A stretch of DNA of 64,000 nt from Oehlia diaphana (GCA_003833135.1 QZLH01000115.1:73580-137579), one strand, 5' to 3'; numbered from the stretch's first letter, positions 22,331-33,118 are shown. Notes: generated from the sequence alone by a model not told the origin. Numbers and translations: made by a program.

Positions 22331-22345
22331 AAAATATATAAATTG
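22331..22345 (+). promoter_or_regulatory. Putative TATA box of the protease gene
   Basis: AAAATATATAAATTG lies about 80 bases before the ATG at 22415, after a T-run. Position and sequence fit a fungal TATA element; no other promoter signal is clear. Confidence 0.35.
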
Positions 22346-22414
22346 ACTACTTTTCCTGCCATATATCTGTGTATTCAATTATTCCAATCAATTTTCTAAA
22401 AATACGTTACCTTA

Positions 22415-23311
22415 ATGAAAATGAACAAGAAACATATATTATGTATATTTGTCGTATTGATACTAATCATAACGAATTCAAGTTATGCTTTTCCTAAACC
22501 CATGAGTAGAAAAGCAAAAATGGTATCTATGAGTAAATTTGTTGATATTCCTCCAGAAGAAAGAATGAGTAATACAACAAGAACTTTTGCTGTCGATAAT
22601 AGATTCAGTGCTATTGGACTCTTAAGTTATGTAAAAGCAGATGGATCAACTGATTATTGTACCGCCACTGTAATTAGAACTGATAACGGAAATATGGCAA
22701 TTACCGCTGCACATTGTATTTGGGATATTATCGCTGAGAATTGGAATACTGATTTCTATTTCTATCCTGGGTACAACAATGGAAGTCCAGGTAATCTTGG
22801 AGCAATTAGGGCTTATACATTTAGTATTTGGTCAGATTTTACGAAAGATGAAACACTGTATGACTATGGCTTTATAAAGTTTTATTATGATGATGGAAGA
22901 AAATTACAAGATGATACTGGAGCATTCGATTATGACCTTGATGTACCTCCTGGAGAATATCAAACAACTGTATTTGGTTATCCATTTGGGTCTGGTGAAA
23001 TGGACTGCCCCAGAGATGGAGGACATCTTTGTGAGTGGCAAGGAAATTCATTTGAGTTTCCAAATAATCTTCCAAATTACCAGTGGCATAGGGGTATATC
23101 TATAGATGTTGGTTATGGCTCAAGTGGGGGTCCTTGGATAAAAGATTATGATCCAAATATTAATGGAGGAAATATAGTGGGTATCTCGCATGGTTGGTTA
23201 CCTCCACCTTATGCTAAAGAAGGAACCACCTCTTGGGCATGGCTAAATACTGATTTTTACAGTCTATTGCAGGAAGCTGAAAATTATAACCCCCTTATGA
23301 GTAAAAATTGA
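22415..23311 (+). CDS. Secreted trypsin-fold (V8/S1-like) serine endopeptidase
   Basis: A single exon of 298 aa. Residues 1-25 form a signal peptide (basic MKMNKK, hydrophobic ILCIFVVLILIITN, then SSYA before a likely cut). The mature protein shows a chymotrypsin-fold triad: His100 in ITAAHC, Asp150 in LYDYGFI and Ser237 in GYGSSGGPW. Four cysteines (82, 101, 198, 206) could pair as C82-C101 across the His loop and C198-C206. The region around residues 26-60 may be a short propeptide. The GSSGGP and TAAHC style is closer to V8-like Glu endopeptidases than to classical trypsin, so cleavage specificity is open. It should hydrolyse proteins outside the cell. Unlike most genes here it is intron-free and intact. 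The second ATG (codon 3) would also keep the signal peptide. Confidence 0.88.
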   Translation: MKMNKKHILCIFVVLILIITNSSYAFPKPMSRKAKMVSMSKFVDIPPEERMSNTTRTFAVDNRFSAIGLLSYVKADGSTDYCTATVIRTDNGNMAITAAHCIWDIIAENWNTDFYFYPGYNNGSPGNLGAIRAYTFSIWSDFTKDETLYDYGFIKFYYDDGRKLQDDTGAFDYDLDVPPGEYQTTVFGYPFGSGEMDCPRDGGHLCEWQGNSFEFPNNLPNYQWHRGISIDVGYGSSGGPWIKDYDPNINGGNIVGISHGWLPPPYAKEGTTSWAWLNTDFYSLLQEAENYNPLMSKN

Positions 23312-23429
23312 CCGATTTTTTTTTCCGTCATAATCTCATGTAACGTACATGAAAAGATCTTCACAGAAATCAGCCTGGTCATAAATTTTTTTTATAAATT
23401 ACAATTTTTACCATATATGATATTAAATA

Positions 23430-25058
23430 TATTTATATTGATAGTAGATGCAATTTACTGTAACTATTACGCGATATGTGACGTAGTTAATACAAAAATA
23501 TTCAATTATATTGTCATTATAATCGATTATATAGTGAAGCAATTCTTCCTCCTTATTCTTCTATATTAATAAGTGCTAATCTATCGATGAATTTACTGTA
23601 AAATTACGTAAAAGAATTGACGAAAAAAATTTTTTTTTTATTATTCTATATATATTATATTATTAAATCTTAAATAAATACTTGTTTCGTATTTCTGTTA
23701 TAATTAGGAACGTGTTTTGAAGAAGTATATGATATATTGGGTCTTCATACTTCAGTCTATAAAACAAGGTGGCATCAGTTTTCTCGTAATTTCATTTTGT
23801 AAATAAGGAGCAAGCTTTCTAAAAAAATTTTTCATGTGTAGAAATTAGTCCCTTTTTCGTGTTATCATGTTATAACTGTTAATAATTCATTATCTGTAGC
23901 AAGGTTTCCTTTCTTCTGCGATTTTGTAAAGTAAATTGGAGCTATAATATAACTTGTCTCTTCGGTTCTGCATAAGGGTGACGTTAGTAAATTTATAAGA
24001 TAGAAAGTGAAATGCTAATTAATCACTTGATTGAACCAAAGTGTATAACCTTATAACATCAACAGGCATAATTTGTTTCGCATACCTTAAAAATATCTGT
24101 GACGTACATTAAAATTTTCGTAATAGTAAAATATTGTGCAACCCATGCAATACATATCAATGTAAGAGTTAGTGAATTTTTATTAAATTGAGAGATGTTG
24201 TGGAATGGTAAATCATGTAAAATGTAAAATTATTTTTTTTTTTTTGAAAATCTACGTAATATATTACGTGATGCTGTATGATTAAGGTACAACAAGCAGA
24301 ATTTGTAACTCAATAAAGTAAAGGGAACGCTAAATCAAAATCAACACATATTGAATAACATCGTGCGATGTCTATTAGTAAAATATTCTTGATAAAAAAT
24401 ATACCTAATTTGTTCTCAGGCACGTCTTTCATTACACGTGAAATAAATAATAATTAAAAGCGTTAGCAAAAAGTATCACTCGTTTTGCACCAAGAATTAT
24501 TATTGAAGATGTAAAAAAAATTGTAAAATCATAAATCATAAAAAAGAACGAAATTGTATGATAGATGAAGTAAGGGTGAGAATATAATAAACTTTTTATT
24601 GTTATTTCTAAATTATTGTAAGTGGATATATAATTGAAAAAAAAAATAAATTAAAAAAAAAAATAAAATAAAATAAATACTGTATATCTGAATATTATTC
24701 AAAGACTTATCTTGTAGTGTTAAATGAAATTAAAATAAAATATTCCCATTTCCCATCATCTAACGCTTTTTCGATCATTTCGGGTTTTCCTATTGATCGT
24801 TCAGAATATAAAATGAAGAGAAGTTTTACGTGATATTGTCCAATGTTGTTTCACTTTCTCTCTTTTGACATTCTTGAAAATTACTATATAAGATTGAATT
24901 TTGATGTGATGAATATCTCCCATTCATTTTCACTAAAAACATCAATTTATAATGATTCTATCAAATGGAATAGACCAAATTTTTGTTAGTCATAAAATTT
25001 TCAATATATTTACTTAAAATGATAAAAAATATTTAATTACCAGAATATTCAATGCTAA
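23430..25058. repeat. Segmental duplication, unit A
   Basis: Blocks of this stretch recur in order at 29740-30780: the 'ACTATTACG' region near 23460, a degraded minus-strand coding segment (about 23700-23920) with TCTATAAAACAA.GTGGCATCAG, and the ATTCTATCAAATGGAAT block at 24954. The homology runs on into the kinase 3' end. The minus-strand segment matches LEPYLQNEN..ATLFYRPKYK in unit B but is broken. Apart from these relics I see no gene. Confidence 0.65.
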
Positions 25059-26369
25059 TTATATCATCATATCATTCGTAATAGTCATCAGAATTTTTTT
25101 TTCAGGAAGATTATTAAAATTAAGTAATCTACTTGTATAAATAGCTTCGGAATGTGTTTTATATGATAATATTGAATCGGTATTTGAAGATATTATATTA
25201 GGAAAAAAATTATTTTCAATTTCTTGTTGTTCTTCTTTAATATATAAATTGAAATCTGGATCTTGATTTCTAATGTTATTAATTAATTGATTTAATATCT
25301 TTCTAATCTCATTTGCTGTTGGTCGATTTGATGGATTCGCATCTAAGCATATTTTAATTAAGTGAACAATTGATTGAGGTATTTTAGTATTAAATCTTGG
25401 TCTAAGTCCTTGACAAATTTTTATTGCTAAAAGTTCATTGTTATGATATGGAGGTAACCCTGAAATGATTTCATACATAATTATACCAAAACTATAAATA
25501 TCAGAAGCTTTAGAATAATTTTATCTTCTTAAAATTTCGGGAGCAATATAAGGTAAACCGCCATATATATCATTTTTTGTACTTTCTAACTCTTTAGATT
25601 CAGGTGAACATAATCCCATATCACATATTGAAGTTTTTAATGATAATTTTAATATATTTCCAATATGTAAATCTCGATGAATTAAATCTTGATCATGAAT
25701 TTGACTAAGACCAACTACGATATTACATAAATCAAAAATCTTATTCTTCCAACGTAAATTATTATAATTCTGATCTAAATAATTTCGTAAATTCCCATTA
25801 ATCGCATATTCCAAAACCATCATATAATTTTTCGTTCTTGGTTCTTGAGTTATCCCAAAAAATTGAACAATATTTGATCCACGTTCGCTCGTTTTATAAT
25901 GTAATATAATCTAAAGAAAAAAATGGTTAAATAAGAATATTACTCAAATGATTATCGTAAATGTAATGACTAAATCTTACCTCATTTAAAATTTTTGGTA
26001 TAACACTTTCTGAATAATTTAAACTTTTCAGAGCTACAAACGTATATTGACCAGATCTTTTCCAATTTTGATTTTTATTATCCCGTTCACGTATATATCC
26101 ATCAATCCAAATTGCTTTATACACTGTTCCAAAGCCTCCTTTTGCAATATATTCAATATTATAAAATCTCTCATAAGGTATCCACTCTAATACTTAAAAT
26201 TATTGTCCGCTGATAACTGAATATTTTGTATAAATTTGTCAATATCATCATTACCGCTTGTCCAATTTTTGAAATTTTTTTTAATTACATGTATGACACC
26301 ATTTAATTCCAGTATTTATTTGTTTACATTTTCGACATATCCACACTTTATTAAATTTTGATTATTCAT
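25059..26369 (-). pseudogene. TKL-like kinase paralogue with nonsense codon and frameshift
   Basis: Same family as the intact kinase at 50118-51424. The N-terminus still shows NFKNW.SGNDDIDKFIQ, but its zinc-ribbon cysteines are scrambled, and a frameshift precedes EWIPYERFYNIEYIAKGGFG. VALKSL holds the catalytic lysine. The conserved intron follows ILNE (GTAAGA donor near 25980, acceptor near 25915). Exon 2 has VLEYAINGNLRNYL, HRDLHIGNIL, CDMGLC and LPYIAPEILRR. An in-frame TAA (25518-25520) then stands where paralogues have CAA (RGQNY), and the same frame continues YSKASDIYSFGIIMYEIISG through LDANPSNRPTANEI to the family tail TSRLLNFNNLPE. The CAA-to-TAA and the adjacent GGA-to-AGA are both transitions. 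Confidence 0.88.
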
Positions 26370-27074
26370 TGTTAAAGATGTGATGTAAGTTTTTTAGGAA
26401 AGAAAAAACTTTTTTTATACTATACGATCTGCGTGTAACACAGCACACTGAGGCAGTGCGTGTTGATCGTTTCAAAATAATAATAGCAAATTTTTTTATT
26501 AATAGTATATTGGCTTGTTACCTAAATAAATCAAATTAACAATTAATATTTTAAGTTTCACGATATAAAGTAAAATATTATTACGTAAATCTTAAAACTT
26601 TAATATTAAAATTTGTTTCATACTATACAATTTATGGTTAATAATAATATAACCCTTTTTTTTTTCTTTGAAATTTGTTTTTAGTTAGGAATATTACCAA
26701 AATTAATATATAAATTCTATACAAACTTGATTATGTTTAGAATTTTTAATTTATTGTTCATATTAAAAATATCCATTTTTTAATTAAATTATTTTTGTTT
26801 TTCATATCGACCAAAATTACGTTGTTAAAATGAAACAAATGTAGCCATGATCTTGTCTACTTTTGTATCGTTGCATATTTTTAGAAATCATTTGGCGCAT
26901 TAGGTGATTGCGCCTTACTATCAAGTTTTTTATTAAGGTTGTATGTACGTACTACATGGACGGTTATGATCTAACCAATTATTTAGCGATCGTCCTTATT
27001 TTTAATAACCGAATTTGTAAACATTTTTTCTTTTTTTCAAAACTTTCTCTCTTTAAAAAAAAAAAAAAACCTAT
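26370..27074. other. Intergenic between divergent genes
   Basis: Separates the minus-strand kinase relic from the plus-strand hairpin protein. It contains TGTAACACAGCACA near 26432, also present near 44652 upstream of the second hairpin-protein gene, followed in both by a TGTTGATCG motif. This suggests the 5' flank was part of the duplicated unit. A T/C-rich tract precedes the ATG. Confidence 0.5.
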
Positions 27075-28160
27075 ATGACAAATATTGACGGAAATATGTC
27101 TGAATCTATTATAAATGATCGTACTTCATCAACTTCATCATTATCTGAATCTTCTGAATCTATTAACATTAATTTATTCGAAAATGATATAGCACCAAAT
27201 TTTATTAATAATCTTGGTCAAACTATCGTCACAAATTTTAAAAAATGTTCAGAAGATATTATAATTGATAATAGTGAAATAATGACTGTTATTAATCAAG
27301 CAATAGGAGAACAACGTGAAGTTTTTCGTGAATTTATTGAAGCTTCAATAAAATCTAGCAATAATTTATCAGCATTTTCAATTGATATTTTATTTTTCGT
27401 TGAATGTTTTAAAAATACTGATCAATTTTCTAATGAAGAAAATTTAGATTTATTAAGAGACCTTTTAGAAAAATCCGAAAGAAATTATAAAACAACTAAA
27501 GAATTAAAAAATATAATATCTAAAGGAACTGGTAAAGAAGAAATTAATGAAACTGAGTTTAAAGAAAAATTAAATATAATTCTTGATGATGGAACTATTG
27601 GAATGAAAGAGAAATTAACAAAAATTCATAACTTTTTAAAAGAATATATTGATGATATTAATAGATCTCCTCATAAAATTGATTCTGTACAAAAGTCCTC
27701 AGTTAGAGCAAATTTGAGTAATATATTACAAATTTTTAAGGATCACCCTATTTATGGAACACTTGGAACATTAGCTTTTCTTGGAGGTTCTGTATTCGCT
27801 GATTGTTTATTACTTGCTGCATCAGTTTATGCTACTGGATCTGCTGGTATTCTTTGTAATGATGTTACCATGAAACGTGAACGAGATAATTTGGTTGAGA
27901 AAATAAATCAAGTTTGTGATGGTTTAAATTCTATTGTTATAGAAATTGGTAAAGTAGAAGTTTTTTGGTCTGAACAAACTGAAAGAATTAAATATCTTAT
28001 TAATAACCTTGCAAGATTTAATAATGAAAATGCGCGTGTTAAAAGGTATCAAATTGCTAATCAAATTGAAAGAAGATGGAAAGGTGTAGAAGAAGATTGC
28101 AAAAATTATTCTAGGTTAATGAAAGATGTATTGAATAGAGATAGATTAATTGAAAATTAA
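27075..28160 (+). CDS. Unrecognised helical protein with hydrophobic hairpin, copy 1 (361 aa)
   Basis: Single exon, no family recognised. Residues 1-40 are Ser/Asn-rich and probably disordered. Residues 45-220 look all-helical (NLGQTIVTNFKKCSEDI, INQAIGEQREVFREFIEASI, ILFFVECFKN, MKEKLTKIHNFLKEYIDDI). A hydrophobic stretch at 228-262 (GTLGTLAFLGGSVFADCLL then AASVYATGSAGIL) is broken by a Gly/Ala-rich turn, like a membrane hairpin. A further long amphipathic region follows (NLVEKINQVCDGLNSIVIEI, YLINNLARFNNENARV, RRWKGVEEDCKNYSRLM). There is no signal peptide. Helix bundle - hydrophobic hairpin - helix bundle is the plan of several membrane-inserting helical proteins, including ClyA/Hbl-type pore formers; that likeness is only architectural. 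A paralogue lies at 45169-46455. Confidence 0.75.
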   Translation: MTNIDGNMSESIINDRTSSTSSLSESSESININLFENDIAPNFINNLGQTIVTNFKKCSEDIIIDNSEIMTVINQAIGEQREVFREFIEASIKSSNNLSAFSIDILFFVECFKNTDQFSNEENLDLLRDLLEKSERNYKTTKELKNIISKGTGKEEINETEFKEKLNIILDDGTIGMKEKLTKIHNFLKEYIDDINRSPHKIDSVQKSSVRANLSNILQIFKDHPIYGTLGTLAFLGGSVFADCLLLAASVYATGSAGILCNDVTMKRERDNLVEKINQVCDGLNSIVIEIGKVEVFWSEQTERIKYLINNLARFNNENARVKRYQIANQIERRWKGVEEDCKNYSRLMKDVLNRDRLIEN

Positions 28161-28420
28161 GGTAAATATTCATTTTCTTATTATCATCAAATATTTAAAC
28201 TAATTAATTTTTATTTAATTATGATAACGATCAGATTAAGGTCTTTTACGAAATGGGCGTGAAGAATGAATAAGTGAAAATTAAAAAGTGGAGGACAGAC
28301 CTCTCTAAATTTTTACAAAAATGTACAAATGTAATATTTTTTTCTTTTTTTTTTTTTATTTTTTTATTTTATGTATGTACTGTACAGTATGTAACGTTTT
28401 TTTCTAAACAATAAATTTTA
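28161..28420 (+). terminator. Conserved 3' UTR and poly(A) signal, copy 1
   Basis: Starting at the stop codon, blocks shared with the downstream flank of the 45169-46455 gene are TTCTTATTA.CATCAAATAT, GTGAAAATT..AAAGTGGAGG, CCTAAATTTTTACAAA and TGTACAGTATGTAAC. They end at an AATAAA (28410-28415) preceded by TCTAAAC. Retention of these blocks marks the duplicated transcript end. Confidence 0.6.
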
Positions 28421-28630
28421 ATGGTTATCCGCTAGTAAGTTTAGAAGATTATCGTAAATCGTTAATCATTAATTATTATGTCAAAAAAAAAACACTGATT
28501 TTTAACTAATTTATTTCTACTTTTGTTTTCGAGTTTCGACTATAAAGAGATTAATAGTTTTAAATAAATTTCATAAAAAGCCGAACAAATAATGAACTGA
28601 TTGAAATTATAGTATCTATTTTAGCAATTA

Positions 28631-28889
28631 GGCCATTCCAAACTAATAATCAGTTTAACGTCTTTTCTGGCTGAAAAATTTGGGGGAATAATTTAAACAA
28701 ACATGATATTTAAACATATTAAAATTTTCGGATGTTTTTGGTAAAATCGGAAATATTCGGTACGCCCGATTTCAAAAAAGAGAGAGTGAGTACTTTAAAC
28801 ATATGTGAAATATGTGTTTAAATTATTTTAAAATTTTCAAAATAGAGGGGGGAGGAGGACGTTAAACTAAAAATTAATTTGGAATGGCA
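28631..28889. mobile_element. PIF/Harbinger (Tourist-like) MITE, 259 bp
   Basis: The left end GGCCATTCCAAACTAAT and CAGTTTAACGTC pairs with the right end, whose reverse complement begins TGCCATTCCAAATTAAT and TAGTTTAACGTC. It is flanked by TTA on both sides (28628-28630 and 28890-28892). A TTA duplication and a GGCC-type terminus are typical of PIF/Harbinger MITEs. The interior has a poly-purine stretch (GAGGGGGGAGGAGGA) and no coding capacity. Confidence 0.82.
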
Positions 28890-29139
28890 TTAAAGATGGA
28901 TTATTCATAGAAAATAATGTTGTTTTTTTACTCATATTTTAAGGGAAAATAATTATTAATGTGATGCTAATTTACACTCGATTTTGGTAATATTATGATA
29001 TTCAACAAATGAAACGGAACGGTAGAAAAATTTCCAATTGTATTGAAATTAATAATTATTGGAAAGTTGATTTTCAAAATTCTTCCATATGATAATAAAT
29101 TACAATCGTATTTTCAAACACAAAGTTCAGATATAAACT

Positions 29140-29400
29140 TGTAGATTACAATGTAACGGGAAATACGAAAAATTGTACATACAGTGTTTTACCACATATT
29201 GCTCCTGAGAATTTAAGAGGACAAATTATACTAAAGTCGCTGACATCTATTACCTCCATATCATGATGTGAGCCATGATGAAAGTTTAAAAATAAATATT
29301 TTTAGACCAAGGCTTGTGGATTTGATTAAAAGATGTTTAGACGCGAATCGACCAGCAGGCGAGAGAAAATTACAACAATAGTAGATTGTGTTTAAGGATC
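29140..29400 (+). pseudogene. Kinase-family remnant
   Basis: Short translated pieces match the kinase family: DYNVTGNTKN, SVLPHIAPENLRGQ, then after frameshifts LPPYHDVSHDESL, RPRL and LIKRCLDANRP. No lobe is complete. It is a heavily eroded copy on the plus strand. Confidence 0.7.
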
Positions 29401-29739
29401 AAACAGAATTATCATAACATAACAAATTAAAGCAGATTTTTCTCGGACCAAAAATTTTAAAAATTTTATTAAATAGAATTCTTGCAAATTGATAAATAAT
29501 ATTAAAAATATACCTCTTTTATAATATTATAATTACAAAAAATTATTCGAATTTTTGACAGTTAATAGATAACTTTTAAAAATATAACTGAAGAAAGAGA
29601 AAGACTTAATCTTTATCTGAAAATGGTTGGAACTAAACTGTGAAATAACACCTATGGTTAGTCACCTTCAAGTTCTTAAGGGCTTATACTGAAAATTCAA
29701 CTTCCAAAATTTTAATATTTCCGAAATTCATTATCTTGA

Positions 29740-30780
29740 TTATTATCCAATATTAAATTTATGGCTATTAATAATTATCTGATAGTAGACGTAACTATTA
29801 CGTGATACGGCGAAGTTAAAATAAAAATATTCACAAGGAACTATGTTATCATTACAAGTGAAGCATTTATTCCTCCATTTTTCTTCTTTATATATTTAAA
29901 AAATACAATATTTAGTAACTTTGGCAACAATTACATCAATTTCGTTATCTTAAAGTTCAACTTTACGATCAATAAGATTAAATTAAAGAATAGTTTACTT
30001 TAATTTATGTGTCAACACAAATATTCTAATATTCCGAATAAATAGTATATAATCTTGATTAAATATTTACTTCGTAGTATAGGCACGTATTTTGAAGGAA
30101 CACGATCTGGATTTTTATACTTCGGTCTATAAAACAAAGTGGCATCAGATTCATGTGAGTCGACGAAATTTTCATTTTGTAAATAAGGTTCCAAACTTAC
30201 CCAAAAAGTTTTCATGTGTAGTAATTAGCCTTTCTCGTGTCATTTTGTTATAGCAGTTGACAATTTATTACCCGCAGCAAGGTTTCCACTTTCTTCCGCG
30301 AATTTGTCATGCTCTTTATAAAGGGTGATGACAGTAAATTATGAGTAGAAAGTGCCAATCAAATCACCCACTTTACTAGATTAGAGTTATGTCCTTGCAC
30401 TTCTCTGAATCCAGATATGTAAAACCATATAACAAGTTTCGCATGCCTCAAAAGTATTATTTACAATGTCATTAAACCTTTTGTACATTAATTAACGCTT
30501 ATTTGTTATCACTATCAACTATTGTTTGGCCTGCTTGAAAATTATATTTGTTTTGTCTCCCATTAAATTTCACTAAAAGTATCAATTTTGTAATGATTCT
30601 ATCAAATGGAATTGTTAGCTTTTTAATAATTAATCAATTTAAATAATGAAATTATTTAATTACTAATGAATTATTTAATTGCCATAATATTTAAATTCTA
30701 ATTACATTATTATATCGTTCATAATAGATAAGTCATCAGAATTTTTTGTTTCGGGATGATTATAAAAATTAAAGTAACCT
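29740..30780. repeat. Segmental duplication, unit B
   Basis: Second copy of the 23430-25140 blocks in the same order. It contains a 67-codon minus-strand frame (30012-30215) reading MKTFWVSLEPYLQNENFVDS and TLFYRPKYKNPDRVP, preceded on that strand by EHDKFAEESGNLAAGNKLST in a shifted frame. This gene relic is unrecognised. It closes with a kinase-tail remnant near 30690-30780 (ATAAGTCATCAGAATTTTTTGTTTC). Confidence 0.65.
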
Positions 30781-31600
30781 ACATCGGAATAATCGTGCGG
30801 GATACTATTTTCTTTGATTCCTTTCTATTTGGGACATATTAAAAAGTAGACGAGTGCTTTTTTTTTAAAAAATTATCTCTAATTCAAATATATATATAAA
30901 CATTAAATCATTTAGTATTTTATTTTATCGTTCAACCAGTAAAATCATTTAGACTTTTATTATATCGTGCCAATTTCAGCTATTCGAGAATTTGCTGCTA
31001 AAGCTAAATTGTAAAATGAAATATATCGACCTAATTTACAAGTTCCATTACTAACTTCTTTTTTTTAATTTAGTATTGTGAATCTTTAGAAAGAAATTCA
31101 TTTAATTAATTATTATATAAACGAGACTTTCATTTGACAACAATTCATAAACAAGATAAACAAGTTGTATTTGTACAATTGTACCTACGGTGAATTCATT
31201 ACAAATGTCATTTAAATTTAAGCAAAGAGTGTACTAATGAATTTATATTTCTACAAATTCGTACTGTTCTAATGATTGAAAAAGCGCGTCGCTTACCCGA
31301 AATTTATAGGTTAGAATGATGTAATATATTTTAAAAACCTATTTATTATTATGAATAACTAGGTAATAATCCGTATTTTAATCAATATCAAAGTAATTTC
31401 ATCAAGAAATGCGAAATATTAATTCCTGTCAAATTAGTTTAGCCTAACATAATTATTTATTGTCTAGCAATAGTGGGTTAGTGGGTTAGCTCTATTTATT
31501 CTTTAGTCATTGTTGCACTAATATCTCGAACATTTCGTTCGTTATTAGTTATCTTAAACTGCACGTTAAATTTTTATAATAAAACATATCAAATATTGTA
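30781..31600. other. Intergenic, no gene recognised
   Basis: AT-rich spacer. Nothing supported. Confidence 0.4.
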
Positions 31601-31605
31601 GGTAA

Positions 31606-31760
31606 AAAAGAAATTTATTTCAAAAAAAAAAAAGTTCGAAAACCTAATTAATCAGTTAAAACTTAATTCTGGCCGGCATTAAAATTTGACCGGAGTTAAT
31701 ACATTACGCAAAATTTAAATCTTAATTCCAGCAAGAATTAAGTACTAGTTTATAGTTATT
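31606..31760. repeat. Duplicated 3' flank of DUF2235 gene, copy 1
   Basis: Contains AGAAATTTATTTCAAAAA, ACTTAATTCTGGCCGGC.TT, AAAATTTGAC.GGAGTTAA and ATTACGCAAA.TTTAAATCTT, which recur at 36716-36900 at the same distance behind the other DUF2235 copy. The duplication therefore extends beyond the coding region. TTAATTCTGG and CCAGCAAGAATTAA form a weak inverted pair inside it. Confidence 0.65.
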
Positions 31761-31911
31761 AATACATGAAGTATTTTGCTAACAATTTTTCATAATGTAA
31801 ATAATATAAACCAGTGATCTGCGAATAAATTAACCGGTTAATAGATGTCTTAATATAATTCTATATTTTACAAATTATTTTTTTTCCATAATTACTATAA
31901 TTACTATCGTA

Positions 31912-33118
31912 CTAATGAAATAAGTCATAATCAATCCTAAGTAAAATATTATTAATGAGACATTCAAATATCTTTTTGTTCTTTTCTTTTACGTCCTTGT
32001 CATATATTATATTGTGATATAGCATGATCCTCTTCGTTTCCATAATTTTACGCAACTCTTCATACGTATTCGAACCATAATGAGTATGCAGTTGGGTCCT
32101 AGTATCAAATGGAAGTAACCAGTCACCATCTCTATAAAGTAGATCTTTTCTTAAAAATTTTTCACTAGGATCTAATTTTAAACGAATAGCTCTATCTCTA
32201 AGCATGGGCGTTGGGAAAATAGCATTATAATTGTCAAATATTAAAATTTTGAGGTTCCAAGAAGGCCCGTAATCTGGAGAGAAATGAGTACGATAATCCT
32301 TAAGGTCATCTCGCATTAAAAAACCTCCAATTTGTACAATATGTTCTATCATCCATAGCATAGTAGTTGCTTTTGATATTCTTTCATTTCCTCCAAATGA
32401 TAAAAAAGTTCCACCACATATTTTATTATGTATACCAGGAAACCAAGTCTCTTTGACAGTTACGGTACCGGAACTATTTGGATATATATGACAAGGTTCA
32501 AAAAAAGCAGTTCTTTCGTGAATAGCTAAAAGCTTGGCACGCACAATTAACTGACTTGATCGTAAAATTCTAAATATTTGAAACCTTCGTCAATATCATA
32601 TACAGGTAAGCCATGAGCACCAACAGTGTCCCAAAGTCCAAGAAACTTAATAACTGGCTTTTTAGAGTCAGGATGACTGAATTTTTTTTTGAATTCGTCA
32701 GATCCAGCTCCTTCCGGGTGGTAATTCCTGTCTCTATTATGATAGATAAGATAAGCATGATCAACAACGTTCGTCAACTTGCTCAGATGTGATATTTTGA
32801 TCTACTTTTAATATCCCATCATTCCAACAATACATCTCACAGTATAGGCACCACGGCTAAAGCCGAAAAGCCATATATCGTCACCAGGATTATAGTGTTC
32901 AACTATATATTTATAACCTTCTTTAATTTTAGTGTCAAGGTTTATAGCTATAGCACCATCGATGATAAAATTAAAGGCTGATTCTCCAATTCCAACACCT
33001 TTATGTACTTGACTTATTGTTGCTCAAGTATTAATTCTTTATATAACTTATAAACGTTAGTTCCGGAGTTTGCACCATTCCAAGTGCCGTCACACAATAC
33101 GACGATATTTTTACCCAT
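31912..33118 (-). pseudogene. DUF2235 alpha/beta hydrolase, broken copy
   Basis: Colinear with the intact gene at 37089-38312. It starts MGKNIVVLCDGTWNGANSGT and then meets a stop (QQ TAA VKYI) followed by a frameshift in the GIGIGES segment. WLFGFSRGAYTVRC persists in another frame, with further small deletions near 32810 and an extra base near 32767. LGLWDTVGAHGLP keeps the Asp that the intact copy has changed. It then loses about 12 bases near 32545 before a long open frame (31912-32544) with TWFPGIHNKICGGTFLSFGG. At least four lesions make it non-functional. Confidence 0.9.

Noticed and set aside
22872..23105. Frames overlapping the protease on both strands
   Set aside because: Shadows of the protease coding sequence.
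25059..26369. Repeat-induced point mutation as the cause of kinase decay
   Set aside because: Two transitions are visible, but that is too few, and no context bias can be measured by eye; kept only as a question.
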